The notes under the pieces are model-generated. The model was not told the origin of the DNA. It saw nothing but the letters and a program-made list of their open reading frames with translations, and made no database searches. Made by a program: the position numbers and the translations under genes. Positions 31,958-41,287 of a stretch of 50,008 bases of DNA are shown in pieces. This stretch comes from Pararoseburia sp963661325 (GTDB lineage Bacteria > Bacillota > Clostridia > Lachnospirales > Lachnospiraceae): the NCBI GenBank assembly GCA_963661325.1, contig CAVLBP010000002.1:1-50008 (forward strand), written 5' to 3'. How positions within the stretch are numbered: the stretch's first letter is position 1; every line of letters begins with the position of its first letter.

Positions 31958-34900
31958 CATTTTCTCCACTTACTTTTCTTTGTTGCCCCAACTTATCCAC
32001 CATAGCATGACAGAGATCCATAACTTCTTCCATGGCAACATCCGCTACCGCTGCCCGCAGTGCATCCATATCCTCTGATACTTCCTCCGGCATACGATAC
32101 TGCTCTAAGTCAGCCATGGCCACGTCCACGCCATCCAGGTCAAAGTCGTCCATGGCATCTGCCATCTGCCCTAAGATACGGCAGAGTTCTTCTTTTGAGG
32201 TCTCTTGTAAATCTGCCTCATCCAGACTTCCATAAGGACGCAGGACTTCTTTATAACTTGTATATAATTCTAATACTTCCGGCAGTCTTTCTTCAAGTCC
32301 TTTTCGGTCATTGGCATTGCCCAGATCCTCCATTTCCTTGAAAAGCCCGGACAGACGGTCTGCCCCAATCATGCGGGAGGTATTCTTTAGGGCATGGACT
32401 TCTATGGTCAGATCACGGATCATACCGTCTGCCAGACATTGCTGCATTTTCTTTGTCTTGGTATCGATCAGTTTGTAGTAATCGCCCAAAAGGTTCAGGA
32501 AAAGTTCCCTGCCTCCCGAATAATGTACGCCTTCTTCCACATTGAGTCCTTCAATGACCGGCAGGTCTTCTTCGTCCTGCTCTGCCACGAGAACCTCTTC
32601 TGTTTTTATGATCTTGTCTGCTGGCAGATAGAGTTTTAACTTGCCACAGATCTCTTTGACCTCGATCGGCTTGGCTACAAAATCATCCATGCCTGCCGCC
32701 ACGAATTCTTCTTTTGCGCCGCTCATGGCATCCGCTGTCAGCGCGATCACGATCTCATGCTCCTGACCGCCCTTTTCCTTTTCACGCAAAAGCCGGGTCG
32801 CCTCCACTCCATCCATGACCGGCATCATATGATCCATAAAGACCAGATCGTAAATATGTGCCTCCAGCATTTCCAGTGCCTGCTTGCCATTTTCTGCCGT
32901 ATCGATCTGCATCTGCAATGGTGCCAGCAGACCGATAGCAACCTTTAAGTTCATCTTATTGTCATCCACCAGAAGGATCTTGGCATCCGGTGCCTTGAAA
33001 TTCAAAACTTCGGATGTGCCGGCATAGGTCACCTGCCCCTCTCTGCGGATCGCCTGACAGAAATTGAGGGAATAGAGCGGTTTGTTCATGACCATGACCT
33101 TGGCATCACGCAAGGTCTCCTGCACCGGATCTTGCAGAACGCAGATCTGCTTATCGCCCAACAGGGAGCCATGGATGGCATCTTTATGTTCTTCATAGAC
33201 CAAGGCATCCGTAAAGAAGAAATCTACATGTGGGTGCTCTTTTTCCATGACATCCGGAGCAATCGGCTCCATGCCATAGGCACGAACCAGACGATCAAAA
33301 TTCTCCTGCATGTATGTGTTAGCAAAAACTCCACCGATCTGCAAGTTCCTTTTTTCCTCCGGCAGACTGGCAGCAGGTGCCTTCTCTGCGATCTTTTGGC
33401 GGATGGTGAAGTAGAACTCACTGCCCTGCCCATAGGTACTCCTGACGCCAATCTGCCCACCCATCATCTCTACCAATTGACGGCAAATGGCAAGTCCCAA
33501 TCCGGTTCCTTCCTTGGAGTGATTCTTATGACTATCCACCTGTGAGAAGGACTGGAAGAGTTTCTTCTGGTCTTCCTCACGGATACCGGAGCCGCTGTCC
33601 CTGATACTGACTGCCAAGACCAGATCCTGCTCATTGCGTTCTTCCACCCGGATGGAAAGTTTCACATAGCCCTCGTCCGTGAACTTGACGGCATTATTTA
33701 AAATATTGATGATAACCTGCCGCACACGCAGGCCATCCCCATACAAAGTCTTTGGTAAAGTCGGATCAATATCATAGAGAAGTTCCACATTCTTTTCCCC
33801 AATACGGGTCAAAAACATAATACCCAAATCGCTGATCATAGACATAGGGGCATAATTTTCCTCCACCAATTCCATCTTACCGGATTCGATCTTGGAAAAA
33901 TCTAAGATATCATTGATGATATTCAAAAGAGCATCCCCGGATACCTTGATATTGGAAAGATACTCCTCCTGCTCCTCTGTAACATCGCCTCGCAGCATGA
34001 TCTCCGTCATTCCCACAATAGCATTCATAGGCGTACGGATCTCATGGGACATATTGGAAAGAAAGGCAGACTTTGCCTCATTGGCTGCTTCTGCCTCTTG
34101 GACCAGTTGCCGTTGCTTGGTCACATCGACCAGGATGAGGCTGTAACCTGCGACCTTCTTTTTTCTTTTTTCATTTTGATAGAGGGTCGCCAGACGTCTT
34201 TCATAGAAACGACCGTCCAGTTCCACCTCATCCCCCTCTGTCTGAAAAAGACTTAGGACTGATTCCGGCAAAGCCTGATTCTTGTGATAAGAGCGAAGTA
34301 CCGGAAAAAGTTTCTTGGCATAGCGGTTGGCATCCAGATATCCGTATGCATCATCCGCGATCAAAAAAACATCGTTGGTATGTTCAAATACCCAGTTGCG
34401 CCCCTGATCCGTCACCGTGAAAAATTCGCCCACCATAACGCTGAGGGTCATAATGCAGATCACAAAAGCAGATGCGATCGGGAGGATATCAAATGGAATA
34501 TCAGCCAGTTGGGAGACTCCCAGCATAAGGAACAAAAATCCCTGAGCCAGCATCAGGTGTAAAAGATTGTGGCGTTCTGTCTTGTTTGGGGTCTTGATAA
34601 AACGACATAGCGTATAAACAAACAAAAAAGCCAGCATAAAGGCGATCAGCCCATAGCGGACATAATACAGAAGACCGCCGTCCATATTGACCTTGTACAT
34701 ACCCAGACGCTCATCCATGGAAATATGGACATCTCCCATCCACTGCTTTCCCATGCCTCCCACTGCCTGTCCGCCATTCTGTACGCTCGTCACTACACTG
34801 TCGCCGTCTACAGCCACATTGCTTGTGACCGTATCCGATGCTCCCTGCACACTCTGCACCACCTCTTTGACCTCGTCACTGAGGGACACCTGTGCTGAAG

Positions 34901-35285
34901 ACCGGATCCACATCTGCGGAACCTCAATAACTTCAAACAACGGCCAGCCTATGGAGACAATACGGGAAAAGCGCATATGCTGGTATTCCATCATAAAGAG
35001 TATAAAGAAGAAGAAAAAAAGGGAAATCCCCACATATTCTATCCTATATGCCGTAGTAAGAGCCTGTGAATTTTCCATTTCCAGTATCATAAGATAAGCA
35101 CAGTTGACAATGGAACATGCTGCATTGGCAAGCATGAGATAGGTTGCCCCCTTGCTTTGCTCCTTTTGTAACAGGACAACTATGCTGATAACCGGAATAA
35201 AAATACCTGCCAGTTGCAGCCATTTCAAGCAAGTCATCATCTGTGTCGCTGTCAACGTAAAAAAATAAAAGTCAAATGTCTCCAT
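31941..35285 (-). CDS. Hybrid sensor histidine kinase (7TM - PAS - HisKA - ATPase - REC - Hpt)
   Basis: 1114 residues from ATG 35285 (METFDFYFFTLTATQ), preceded by GAGGTGGG. About 1-290 are membrane segments of a 7TM sensor, with a large hydrophilic loop of roughly 85 residues between two of them, rich in Val, Ser, Gly and Asp. A PAS-like region follows (WVFEHTNDVFLIADDAYGYLDANRYAKKLFP). The HisKA phospho-acceptor is His414 in FLSNMSHEIRTPMNAI, then the ATPase (N-box INILNNAVKFT, GTGLGLAIC). About 650-755 resembles a degenerate receiver. The true receiver has Asp818 (LVFMDHMMPVMDG), and an Hpt domain holds His964 (EVHALKNTSRMIG). This is a complete multistep phosphorelay, with the double-receiver protein encoded next. 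Confidence 0.9.
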   Translation of the reverse strand: METFDFYFFTLTATQMMTCLKWLQLAGIFIPVISIVVLLQKEQSKGATYLMLANAACSIVNCAYLMILEMENSQALTTAYRIEYVGISLFFFFFILFMMEYQHMRFSRIVSIGWPLFEVIEVPQMWIRSSAQVSLSDEVKEVVQSVQGASDTVTSNVAVDGDSVVTSVQNGGQAVGGMGKQWMGDVHISMDERLGMYKVNMDGGLLYYVRYGLIAFMLAFLFVYTLCRFIKTPNKTERHNLLHLMLAQGFLFLMLGVSQLADIPFDILPIASAFVICIMTLSVMVGEFFTVTDQGRNWVFEHTNDVFLIADDAYGYLDANRYAKKLFPVLRSYHKNQALPESVLSLFQTEGDEVELDGRFYERRLATLYQNEKRKKKVAGYSLILVDVTKQRQLVQEAEAANEAKSAFLSNMSHEIRTPMNAIVGMTEIMLRGDVTEEQEEYLSNIKVSGDALLNIINDILDFSKIESGKMELVEENYAPMSMISDLGIMFLTRIGEKNVELLYDIDPTLPKTLYGDGLRVRQVIINILNNAVKFTDEGYVKLSIRVEERNEQDLVLAVSIRDSGSGIREEDQKKLFQSFSQVDSHKNHSKEGTGLGLAICRQLVEMMGGQIGVRSTYGQGSEFYFTIRQKIAEKAPAASLPEEKRNLQIGGVFANTYMQENFDRLVRAYGMEPIAPDVMEKEHPHVDFFFTDALVYEEHKDAIHGSLLGDKQICVLQDPVQETLRDAKVMVMNKPLYSLNFCQAIRREGQVTYAGTSEVLNFKAPDAKILLVDDNKMNLKVAIGLLAPLQMQIDTAENGKQALEMLEAHIYDLVFMDHMMPVMDGVEATRLLREKEKGGQEHEIVIALTADAMSGAKEEFVAAGMDDFVAKPIEVKEICGKLKLYLPADKIIKTEEVLVAEQDEEDLPVIEGLNVEEGVHYSGGRELFLNLLGDYYKLIDTKTKKMQQCLADGMIRDLTIEVHALKNTSRMIGADRLSGLFKEMEDLGNANDRKGLEERLPEVLELYTSYKEVLRPYGSLDEADLQETSKEELCRILGQMADAMDDFDLDGVDVAMADLEQYRMPEEVSEDMDALRAAVADVAMEEVMDLCHAMVDKLGQQRKVSGENDEGKI

Positions 35286-35329
35286 CTTCCCACCTCTTTT
35301 GTCCCAATATTTTCTATTTCTAATATACA

Positions 35330-35361
35330 AAATACCCCCTTGCACTCGCAAGGGGGTATTT
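35330..35361 (-). terminator. Terminator after the sugar symporter gene
   Basis: Perfect 14-bp stem AAATACCCCCTTGC / GCAAGGGGGTATTT with a four-base loop. It starts eight bases after the symporter stop and ends the GH2-symporter unit before the hybrid kinase gene. The A/T-rich ends make it plausible in both directions. Confidence 0.85.
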
Positions 35362-35368
35362 ATGAAAT

Positions 35369-36886
35369 TTATTTGTATTTTTCCATTGCTTCTTCCAAGG
35401 TCATGCCTTCTGCGATGGCTTCCTTACGCTTGGCATTCACTTCCTGGATCTCTTTCATACGATCTCCGGTCAGAGAATATCCCTTCATAGCGATCAGGGT
35501 CACTGTCCAGGCGATCATTGGGATCAGGCAGAAAAGAACGATGACTACCCAGTTCATACCCGGCGAATATGGCGTATCCGCAGTCGGCAGATTGGAAAGT
35601 CCGATCAGACCTACAGCAATACCTACAACCGTTGCTGCCAGAGAGGATACTAACTTATCAACCAGTGAGAAGAGAGTTCCCATGATACCCGGAATGTATT
35701 TTCCGGAACGATAGGTCTCGTAGTCGGAACAATCCGCCACCATCGGGATCGGCATATCGGCGGTTGCATAGTAAGCACCATAACCCACACCAAAGCAGAT
35801 GATAAAGAGAATGGTATATACGTTGACACTCGGGAATACCAGATTCATGCCGTTTGACGGGTTCCACAATAAGAGGAGTGCCAGTACGCCCACATAGCAG
35901 ATCAGTGCCACGGATACATAACGGACTAAGGATGCCTTCTGCCCCTTCTTCTGGGAAGTACGGACGGTCAAGAGGAAGAACGGCACGCTCGCTACATAAC
36001 CTAAGATCATCATCGGCAGGTAGAGGCTGTCATAATTGCCCATCATACAACCGTAAAGCATACACAGAACTGTTGTATTGGTCGCGATGGAAAGCGCCAG
36101 TTTGCATCCGGCTCCGGCGATCATCAGGCGCTGCATTGGCTTGTTGTTCTTGATGATCTCGATGTACTCGGACATCTTGACCTTTTTCTGCTTTTCACCA
36201 CCGACGCCAAAGTACTTCGGCTGATCCTTTTCCCAGATACCAATCACGGCAAGCAGGGTCAATACGATCGAAATAACAACACCGATCGGTGTCAGCACGC
36301 GGTAAAAGTCTGCGCTGGAATAATCCGCAACGTTGGCACGCAGGATCGGTGCAACGAACTGCATCACACCCATACCCACTAAAGATCCTACCGTATTGAA
36401 GATAGTAAAGAGCGGACGCTGTTTTGGATCGTTGGTAAGGACAGTCTGTCCGGATCTGGTACAGGATGTCTGGAAGGTATATCCGATAACCCATACAAAA
36501 TACAAAAGTACAAAGACCACATAACGCAGCGGCATCATATTTGCTGGAATATACGGCGTAACAATGTAAAGCAAGATGATGCTGACTGCCATGATCAGGT
36601 TTCCAATCACCATAAAGGGACGGAACTTTCCGAACTTGCCATTGGTTCGGTCGATCAAAGCACCAATGATCGGATCTGTAATAGCATCGCAAAGACGCAT
36701 CGCCGTTACCATGATGGACGCAAACATCAGCCCCAGCGAGAGCACATTAGAACCGAATGTAGCAATATAAGAAAGCACCAATACATAGTAGACATTGGTA
36801 GCACCATTGTTCAGAGGAAACAATACCAGTTGATATGGTTTTGCGCGATTCATCCCTTTTGTTTCCACACCTTGTTTTTCACTCAT
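35369..36886 (-). CDS. Sugar:cation symporter of the GPH (MelB-like) family
   Basis: 505 residues with about 12 membrane segments. The family's early motif is clear: MRLCDAITDPIIGALIDRTNGKFGKFRPFMVIG, which carries the Asp residues that bind the coupling cation in MelB. NNGATNVYYVLVLSYIATFG precedes it, and the C-terminal tail is charged. GPH carriers import galactosides, glucosides, pentosides or glucuronides with Na+ or H+. Transcribed 29 bases after the GH2 glycosidase, so it most likely imports the GH2 substrate. AAGGAGG stands seven bases before the ATG. Confidence 0.9.
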   Translation of the reverse strand: MSEKQGVETKGMNRAKPYQLVLFPLNNGATNVYYVLVLSYIATFGSNVLSLGLMFASIMVTAMRLCDAITDPIIGALIDRTNGKFGKFRPFMVIGNLIMAVSIILLYIVTPYIPANMMPLRYVVFVLLYFVWVIGYTFQTSCTRSGQTVLTNDPKQRPLFTIFNTVGSLVGMGVMQFVAPILRANVADYSSADFYRVLTPIGVVISIVLTLLAVIGIWEKDQPKYFGVGGEKQKKVKMSEYIEIIKNNKPMQRLMIAGAGCKLALSIATNTTVLCMLYGCMMGNYDSLYLPMMILGYVASVPFFLLTVRTSQKKGQKASLVRYVSVALICYVGVLALLLLWNPSNGMNLVFPSVNVYTILFIICFGVGYGAYYATADMPIPMVADCSDYETYRSGKYIPGIMGTLFSLVDKLVSSLAATVVGIAVGLIGLSNLPTADTPYSPGMNWVVIVLFCLIPMIAWTVTLIAMKGYSLTGDRMKEIQEVNAKRKEAIAEGMTLEEAMEKYK

Positions 36887-36915
36887 GAAAAAACCTCCTT
36901 AAATCAATATCTTTT

Positions 36916-38991
36916 CTATACCCAGTTGGCGCTCTTAGAACGCTTCTTTGAAAGTTTGTAATTTGCCGGCATGTCTGTGCGTACAAAGGTCGCCTTATCT
37001 TCCAGATCTCCTGCTACCACACGGATCTCGTTTTCTCCGTCTTTCAAGTCGATCTTGCAGGTAAAGACATGGTCAGCCTCTTTGGTCGCAACCAGTTCTC
37101 CGTTGCAGTAGAATTGCAGGCTCGGCTGGTTGGAATATGCCTTGACCGTGATGCGATTCTTTTTACGGTCTACAAACCGCTTGCTGCAAATATGAACCAT
37201 AGGCTCTGCATTCCAGTATGACTTGTAAAGATAGAAGGAATCCTTTTTGGTCTGGCGGTCAAAAGTCACCAATCCCTTGTGGTTCATGCCCGGCTCACCG
37301 CCCTGATCTCTGGCATCTGCCGCAAAATCAAACATGTTCCACACATGGGTTGCCCAAAGCCATGGGAATCTGGCAAAACAGCGTACCATGTATTCATGAT
37401 ATCTTGCCTGATATTCCTCCGTATGATCTCCTCTGTGCGGATGTTCGCTATGGAGATTCGGCATACCCTCTGCACCATACTCAGAATAACCCAAGACACG
37501 CTTCGGATATCTGGTATGGAAGATAGCAAAGAAAATATCGTTTAGGAACAAGCCCGGCACATACCATCCCAGATAGAGGTTGTAACTCACAATATCGGAG
37601 ATATGTACGACCTTGCCAAACGGATTGCACATAGCATAGCAGGCAAGCACGGTCTTTCTTGTCGCATCCATGTTATGGCAAAGATCATTCAAGACATGAT
37701 GGTTGTCTAACATGTCCTTTTTATTTTTGGTAGAGATCGTGATCTCATTGGAAAGTCCCCAGGTCACGATACATGCATGATTGTAGTTCTGTAAGATCAA
37801 TTCACGCATCTGTGTGATCGTGTTGGCACGGGCGGATGGGATATGTTCTGAAATATATGGAATCTCAGCCCATACGACCATACCCTCCTCATCGCACAGA
37901 TCGTAGAAATACTGATCGTGCTGATAATGTGCCAGACGCACGGTATTGGCTCCAATCTCCTTGATCAGTTCCATGTCACGCTTGTGCTGTTCTTTTGGAA
38001 TGGCATTGCCAATGCCCTTGAAATCCTGATGCCGGGAAACGCCATGGAGCGGATAAGGCTTACCGTTCAGATAAAATCCCTTATCCGGATATACGGCAAA
38101 GGAACGCACACCAAAACGCTGGGTGATCTCGTCTATGGATTTTCCATGGCAAAGCAGGCTTGCCTTAGCGATATATAAATACGGGTCAGCCACGCCCTTC
38201 CACAAATGTGGCTGGTCCATATGGAATACATAAGATGCAGCCTTTCCTGCTGTATGGGAAAGATCCACTCTGACATCTGCCACAAGGTCTGCGGCACGCC
38301 CCTTGCCCTTGAGCTGGTTTTCGTCTGCGATCGCACCAAAACGAGCCTGGTCAAAAGTAAAATCAGAAAGAGCGACTTCCTCTTTTAAGACAACCTGTCC
38401 CGCATGGTCTAAAATGGAAAGTTCTACTGTGTAATCAGAGGCATCTGCACCCTCCTCCAGATACACATAGGATTCCATGTTGACATCTGCGGCATCGCCC
38501 TTTACTTCCGGTGTGATCTGCATGCCGGACATACCGTAATAATCTAATTCAAAATGATTCTTGGATACCACCAGCAGATTGACATCACGATAGATACCAC
38601 CGTAAAAGGTGAAATCTGCTTTCTGTGGATAGACTCTCGTGTTGACTGTGTTATCCACCGCTACGCAGAGGTCGTTTTCCTCCTGCAAAAGTGCTGTCAC
38701 ATTAGCACGAAATGTAGAATAGCCGCCGTCATGAGAAGCAACTTTTTGACCGTTCAATAAGACGGTAGCCGTCGCATTGACACCGCAAAATTCCAGATAC
38801 ACGTCCTGTGTCTCTGTATCAAAGTCAGGCTTTGCAAAAGTCTTTTCGTAAGTGCCGATACCACGGTAATAATCGTTGCCACCATCCTGTCCGTCGATAG
38901 CATTCCAGGTATGCGGAACATCAACAGGAATGGCTGGCTGGTCTTTTATAGAAAATTTCCAATCCGAGTTTAGGGAAATAATCTGTCTCAT
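36916..38991 (-). CDS. Glycoside hydrolase family 2 enzyme (beta-galactosidase or beta-glucuronidase type)
   Basis: 691 residues without signal peptide, so cytoplasmic. Order: sugar-binding jelly-roll domain (about 1-180; VPHTWNAIDGQDGGNDYYRGIGTYEK), an immunoglobulin-like domain (about 180-310), and a TIM barrel (about 310-600) with acid/base Glu416 in TWGLSNEI and nucleophile Glu504 in LGYSEYGAEG; then a small C-terminal beta domain. The NxKG element (MNHKGLVTFDR) that contacts the carboxylate in glucuronidases is present, but similar sequence also occurs in GH2 galactosidases, so it does not settle the substrate. It is first in a unit with the GPH symporter. Its upstream region has a 9-bp direct repeat with 21-bp period, and it lies next to a LytTR two-component system. 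Confidence 0.85.
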   Translation of the reverse strand: MRQIISLNSDWKFSIKDQPAIPVDVPHTWNAIDGQDGGNDYYRGIGTYEKTFAKPDFDTETQDVYLEFCGVNATATVLLNGQKVASHDGGYSTFRANVTALLQEENDLCVAVDNTVNTRVYPQKADFTFYGGIYRDVNLLVVSKNHFELDYYGMSGMQITPEVKGDAADVNMESYVYLEEGADASDYTVELSILDHAGQVVLKEEVALSDFTFDQARFGAIADENQLKGKGRAADLVADVRVDLSHTAGKAASYVFHMDQPHLWKGVADPYLYIAKASLLCHGKSIDEITQRFGVRSFAVYPDKGFYLNGKPYPLHGVSRHQDFKGIGNAIPKEQHKRDMELIKEIGANTVRLAHYQHDQYFYDLCDEEGMVVWAEIPYISEHIPSARANTITQMRELILQNYNHACIVTWGLSNEITISTKNKKDMLDNHHVLNDLCHNMDATRKTVLACYAMCNPFGKVVHISDIVSYNLYLGWYVPGLFLNDIFFAIFHTRYPKRVLGYSEYGAEGMPNLHSEHPHRGDHTEEYQARYHEYMVRCFARFPWLWATHVWNMFDFAADARDQGGEPGMNHKGLVTFDRQTKKDSFYLYKSYWNAEPMVHICSKRFVDRKKNRITVKAYSNQPSLQFYCNGELVATKEADHVFTCKIDLKDGENEIRVVAGDLEDKATFVRTDMPANYKLSKKRSKSANWV

Positions 38992-39064
38992 ACTGCAAAC
39001 TCCTTTACTTCCAGGCTTTTACGTCATAGAAATTCCATGACTCAAAGTATCATGATATAAGGAT

Positions 39065-39093
39065 ATTTTATACAGCATTCATCCAAATAACAA
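39065..39093 (-). promoter_or_regulatory. Candidate promoter of the GH2-symporter unit
   Basis: On the - strand TTGTTA (39093-39088), 17 bases, TAAAAT (39070-39065). The -35 box begins 11 bases after the nearer copy of the direct repeat. The leader is about 65 bases. Confidence 0.5.
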
Positions 39094-39104
39094 CCGCTCC
39101 TCCA

Positions 39105-39134
39105 TAAGTGGTCATCCCCATTTCCTAAGTGGTC
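39105..39134. repeat. LytTR-type direct repeat upstream of GH2
   Basis: TAAGTGGTC at 39105-39113 and again at 39126-39134, identical over nine bases with 12 bases between: a 21-bp period, as for known LytTR operators. It lies just upstream of the predicted GH2 promoter and after the stop of the adjacent LytTR two-component operon. Confidence 0.6.
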
Positions 39135-39144
39135 TGCCTCTTGC

Positions 39145-40428
39145 TTACGGCAGTGGCAGTAACATCTTGAGAGCAAAAACATGCCCGAATACATTCACAC
39201 TCATAGTACCATCATATCGTGACAAACTATGTCGGATACTGCGGAGTCCATATCCATGATAGCCATTGTGCGGCTTGGTAGAAACCGGCAGTCCGTTTTT
39301 TAATTTCACCTCTCCGCTCATAGGGTTCGTAACATTGATAACCAGAAAACGGTCTCTGGAAAATATGGATATATCGATCAGCCGCATTCTGGAATCGTCT
39401 ATTTTTTCCACCGCCTCCATGGCATTATCCACAGCATTGCCCAAAATGCCATATAGATCTACCGGATCCACAAATTCCAGTTTCCCTCCATCTGCAACAC
39501 AATTGATCTTGATGCCCTTGGCCTGACAGGAAAGGCTCTTCTCCGTCAGTATAGTATCCAGTACATCATTGCCGGTCTTTACGATGGCACCATAGATCTC
39601 GACAGACTGCTCTAACTCCTTCAGGTAACGTTCCTTGCTCTCATCATCGGCAAGCCCCCGCAAAGCCCTGACCTGATGTTTGAGATCATGGCATTTCTGA
39701 TTGATCATATCAATATTGTCGCGCGTGATCTCATACTGCTCTTCCTGCTGCTTCATCAGCATGTTCATGGTGAAAAGTTCCTTTTCCAGGGCACTCTTTT
39801 TAAACAACTCAGACTGGATAAAAAGCAGGGATACACAATACAACTGTACAACCAGAAGTACTACATAATTCATCAAATTGTATCTGCCAAAATGTTCTGT
39901 CCGCATCATCTGATCCAGCATTTCAAACACAAGCAGGAAAAATACCGCTGCCGTCATCTGACGTGGGCCAATGTAATATTTTCCATTTTCCGGCATTCGC
40001 CTTGCCGTTGTCAGTGCCACGATCAAAAGTCCCAGTACGCAAAAACCCAGCACCCATGGCAGATAATGCAAGTCTCCCTGCGGCCTGCCGGTCAAAAAAT
40101 CATAAAGCACATGCCAGAAATTCAAAAAAAATTGTGGAGTGATCACTGACCAGATGGCAACATAGAAGGCAGCATTTTTTTTGATATGCGCGCAGGCATA
40201 GACTGCAAGACTCATTACCAGCAGATCCCACGCCACAAGAAAAATCACCGTCCCCGGCATCTCCGGAAGAACCAGAGCCGGTCCGATCATGCAGATCCCC
40301 CCTATTGATAAACACACTGCCATCCGAAGTTCCATGGGTTCTCTTTTTTGCAAGGGCAAAAGATAAACAAGACCGGAAAAGGCCACAAAGAACTGTTCCA
40401 ACAGATTCGCATAAGATAAAAATTCCAT
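39145..40428 (-). CDS. GHKL sensor histidine kinase of a LytTR two-component system
   Basis: 427 residues. The first roughly 210 residues form about six membrane segments. A coiled linker (EKELFTMNMLMKQQEEQYEIT) precedes the H-box INQKCHDLKHQVRAL with His247. The ATPase has an N-box ILGNAVDNAMEAVEK and a G-box HGYGLRSIRHSL. The class is that of AgrC-like kinases, but no peptide-processing gene is near. It lies one base after the LytTR regulator gene and upstream of the GH2-symporter unit, so sensing a sugar or a related surface signal is a fair inference. The ligand cannot be read. Confidence 0.87.
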   Translation of the reverse strand: MEFLSYANLLEQFFVAFSGLVYLLPLQKREPMELRMAVCLSIGGICMIGPALVLPEMPGTVIFLVAWDLLVMSLAVYACAHIKKNAAFYVAIWSVITPQFFLNFWHVLYDFLTGRPQGDLHYLPWVLGFCVLGLLIVALTTARRMPENGKYYIGPRQMTAAVFFLLVFEMLDQMMRTEHFGRYNLMNYVVLLVVQLYCVSLLFIQSELFKKSALEKELFTMNMLMKQQEEQYEITRDNIDMINQKCHDLKHQVRALRGLADDESKERYLKELEQSVEIYGAIVKTGNDVLDTILTEKSLSCQAKGIKINCVADGGKLEFVDPVDLYGILGNAVDNAMEAVEKIDDSRMRLIDISIFSRDRFLVINVTNPMSGEVKLKNGLPVSTKPHNGYHGYGLRSIRHSLSRYDGTMSVNVFGHVFALKMLLPLP

Positions 40429-40429
40429 C

Positions 40430-41140
40430 CTAGAAACCTCCTCCGATATAATCCGTCACTTCCTTTAAAAAATGTGCCCGGTTGCGCCGACTGATCTCCA
40501 ATCTAGAACCTGCCACATATACAATGTTATCCTCAATCTCTGTCACATATTTGAGGTTTACCAGATACCAGTGATTACATTTTACAAAATGATAGTCCCG
40601 AAACATCTCCTCCGCGCTCTGTAGGGTGCCGCGTTGGGCAAAGTCCCCCTCTGCTGTATAATAGTGCAAAAAACGGTTTTCGATCTCTACATAATAAATG
40701 TCATTGGAGTTAAGTTTTTTTATCCCTCCCTGTGTAGTGATGGCAAATTCCAGATTGTCACGTCTGCCGTGTACCCGACTGATAGCACGCTCCAGGCGAA
40801 AGGAAAATCCATAATAATCAATGGGTTTTAGGACAAAATCCAACGCACCCACCTCATAACCCTCGATGGCATACTGGGCCATATTGGTGATAAAGACCAT
40901 GACAACATCCCCATCACGCCTGCGGATCTCCTTGGCTGCATCCATGCCATTCAACTGCGCCATTTCGATGTCAAAAAAGATAATATCATAGTGAGCATTC
41001 CTGTCGTCCACAATCTCCTGCCCGTCTGTATAGGTTGCGATCATACACTCCAGTTGATGTTCTGTCTGGTATTTTTGGATATACTGACATACTTCCTGTC
41101 TGTACTGTTCTTCATCCTCTACCACTGCGATCCGATACAT
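40430..41140 (-). CDS. LytTR response regulator beside the glycosidase genes
   Basis: 236 residues. Receiver domain about 1-120: acidic pocket VVEDEE, phospho-acceptor Asp57 in IIFFDIEMAQLNG, Lys in FVLKPIDYY. LytTR domain about 135-235 (KLNSNDIYYVEIENRFLHYYT, FVKCNHWYLVNLKYV, LEISRRNRAHF). Probably phosphorylated by the kinase encoded next, and the natural candidate to bind the TAAGTGGT direct repeats before the GH2 and GH3 genes. GAGGTTGG precedes the ATG. Confidence 0.88.
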   Translation of the reverse strand: MYRIAVVEDEEQYRQEVCQYIQKYQTEHQLECMIATYTDGQEIVDDRNAHYDIIFFDIEMAQLNGMDAAKEIRRRDGDVVMVFITNMAQYAIEGYEVGALDFVLKPIDYYGFSFRLERAISRVHGRRDNLEFAITTQGGIKKLNSNDIYYVEIENRFLHYYTAEGDFAQRGTLQSAEEMFRDYHFVKCNHWYLVNLKYVTEIEDNIVYVAGSRLEISRRNRAHFLKEVTDYIGGGF

Positions 41141-41227
41141 GTTCCAACCTCTTTCCTTCCCTCTTTCTTTTCTATATAATGCACGATTTTTTCAAAATAA
41201 GCAAGCAGCCGAATGTCCTCTATTGCA

Positions 41228-41259
41228 GAAAAAGCGGCCGCCTCATACCGGCAGCCGCT
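41228..41259 (-). terminator. Terminator after the GH3 gene
   Basis: On the - strand AGCGGCTGCC (41259-41250) pairs, with one mismatch, with GGCGGCCGCT (41242-41233); seven-base loop; followed by TTTTCTG. It lies 29 bases after the GH3 stop. Confidence 0.75.
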
Positions 41260-41287
41260 CCTCTTTTATATTGCATGCTTTGTTTTT

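Noticed and set aside
36916..38991. Calling the GH2 enzyme a beta-glucuronidase because of the NxKG element and YNLYLGWY
   Set aside because: The same elements occur in GH2 beta-galactosidases of gut bacteria, so the substrate stays open.
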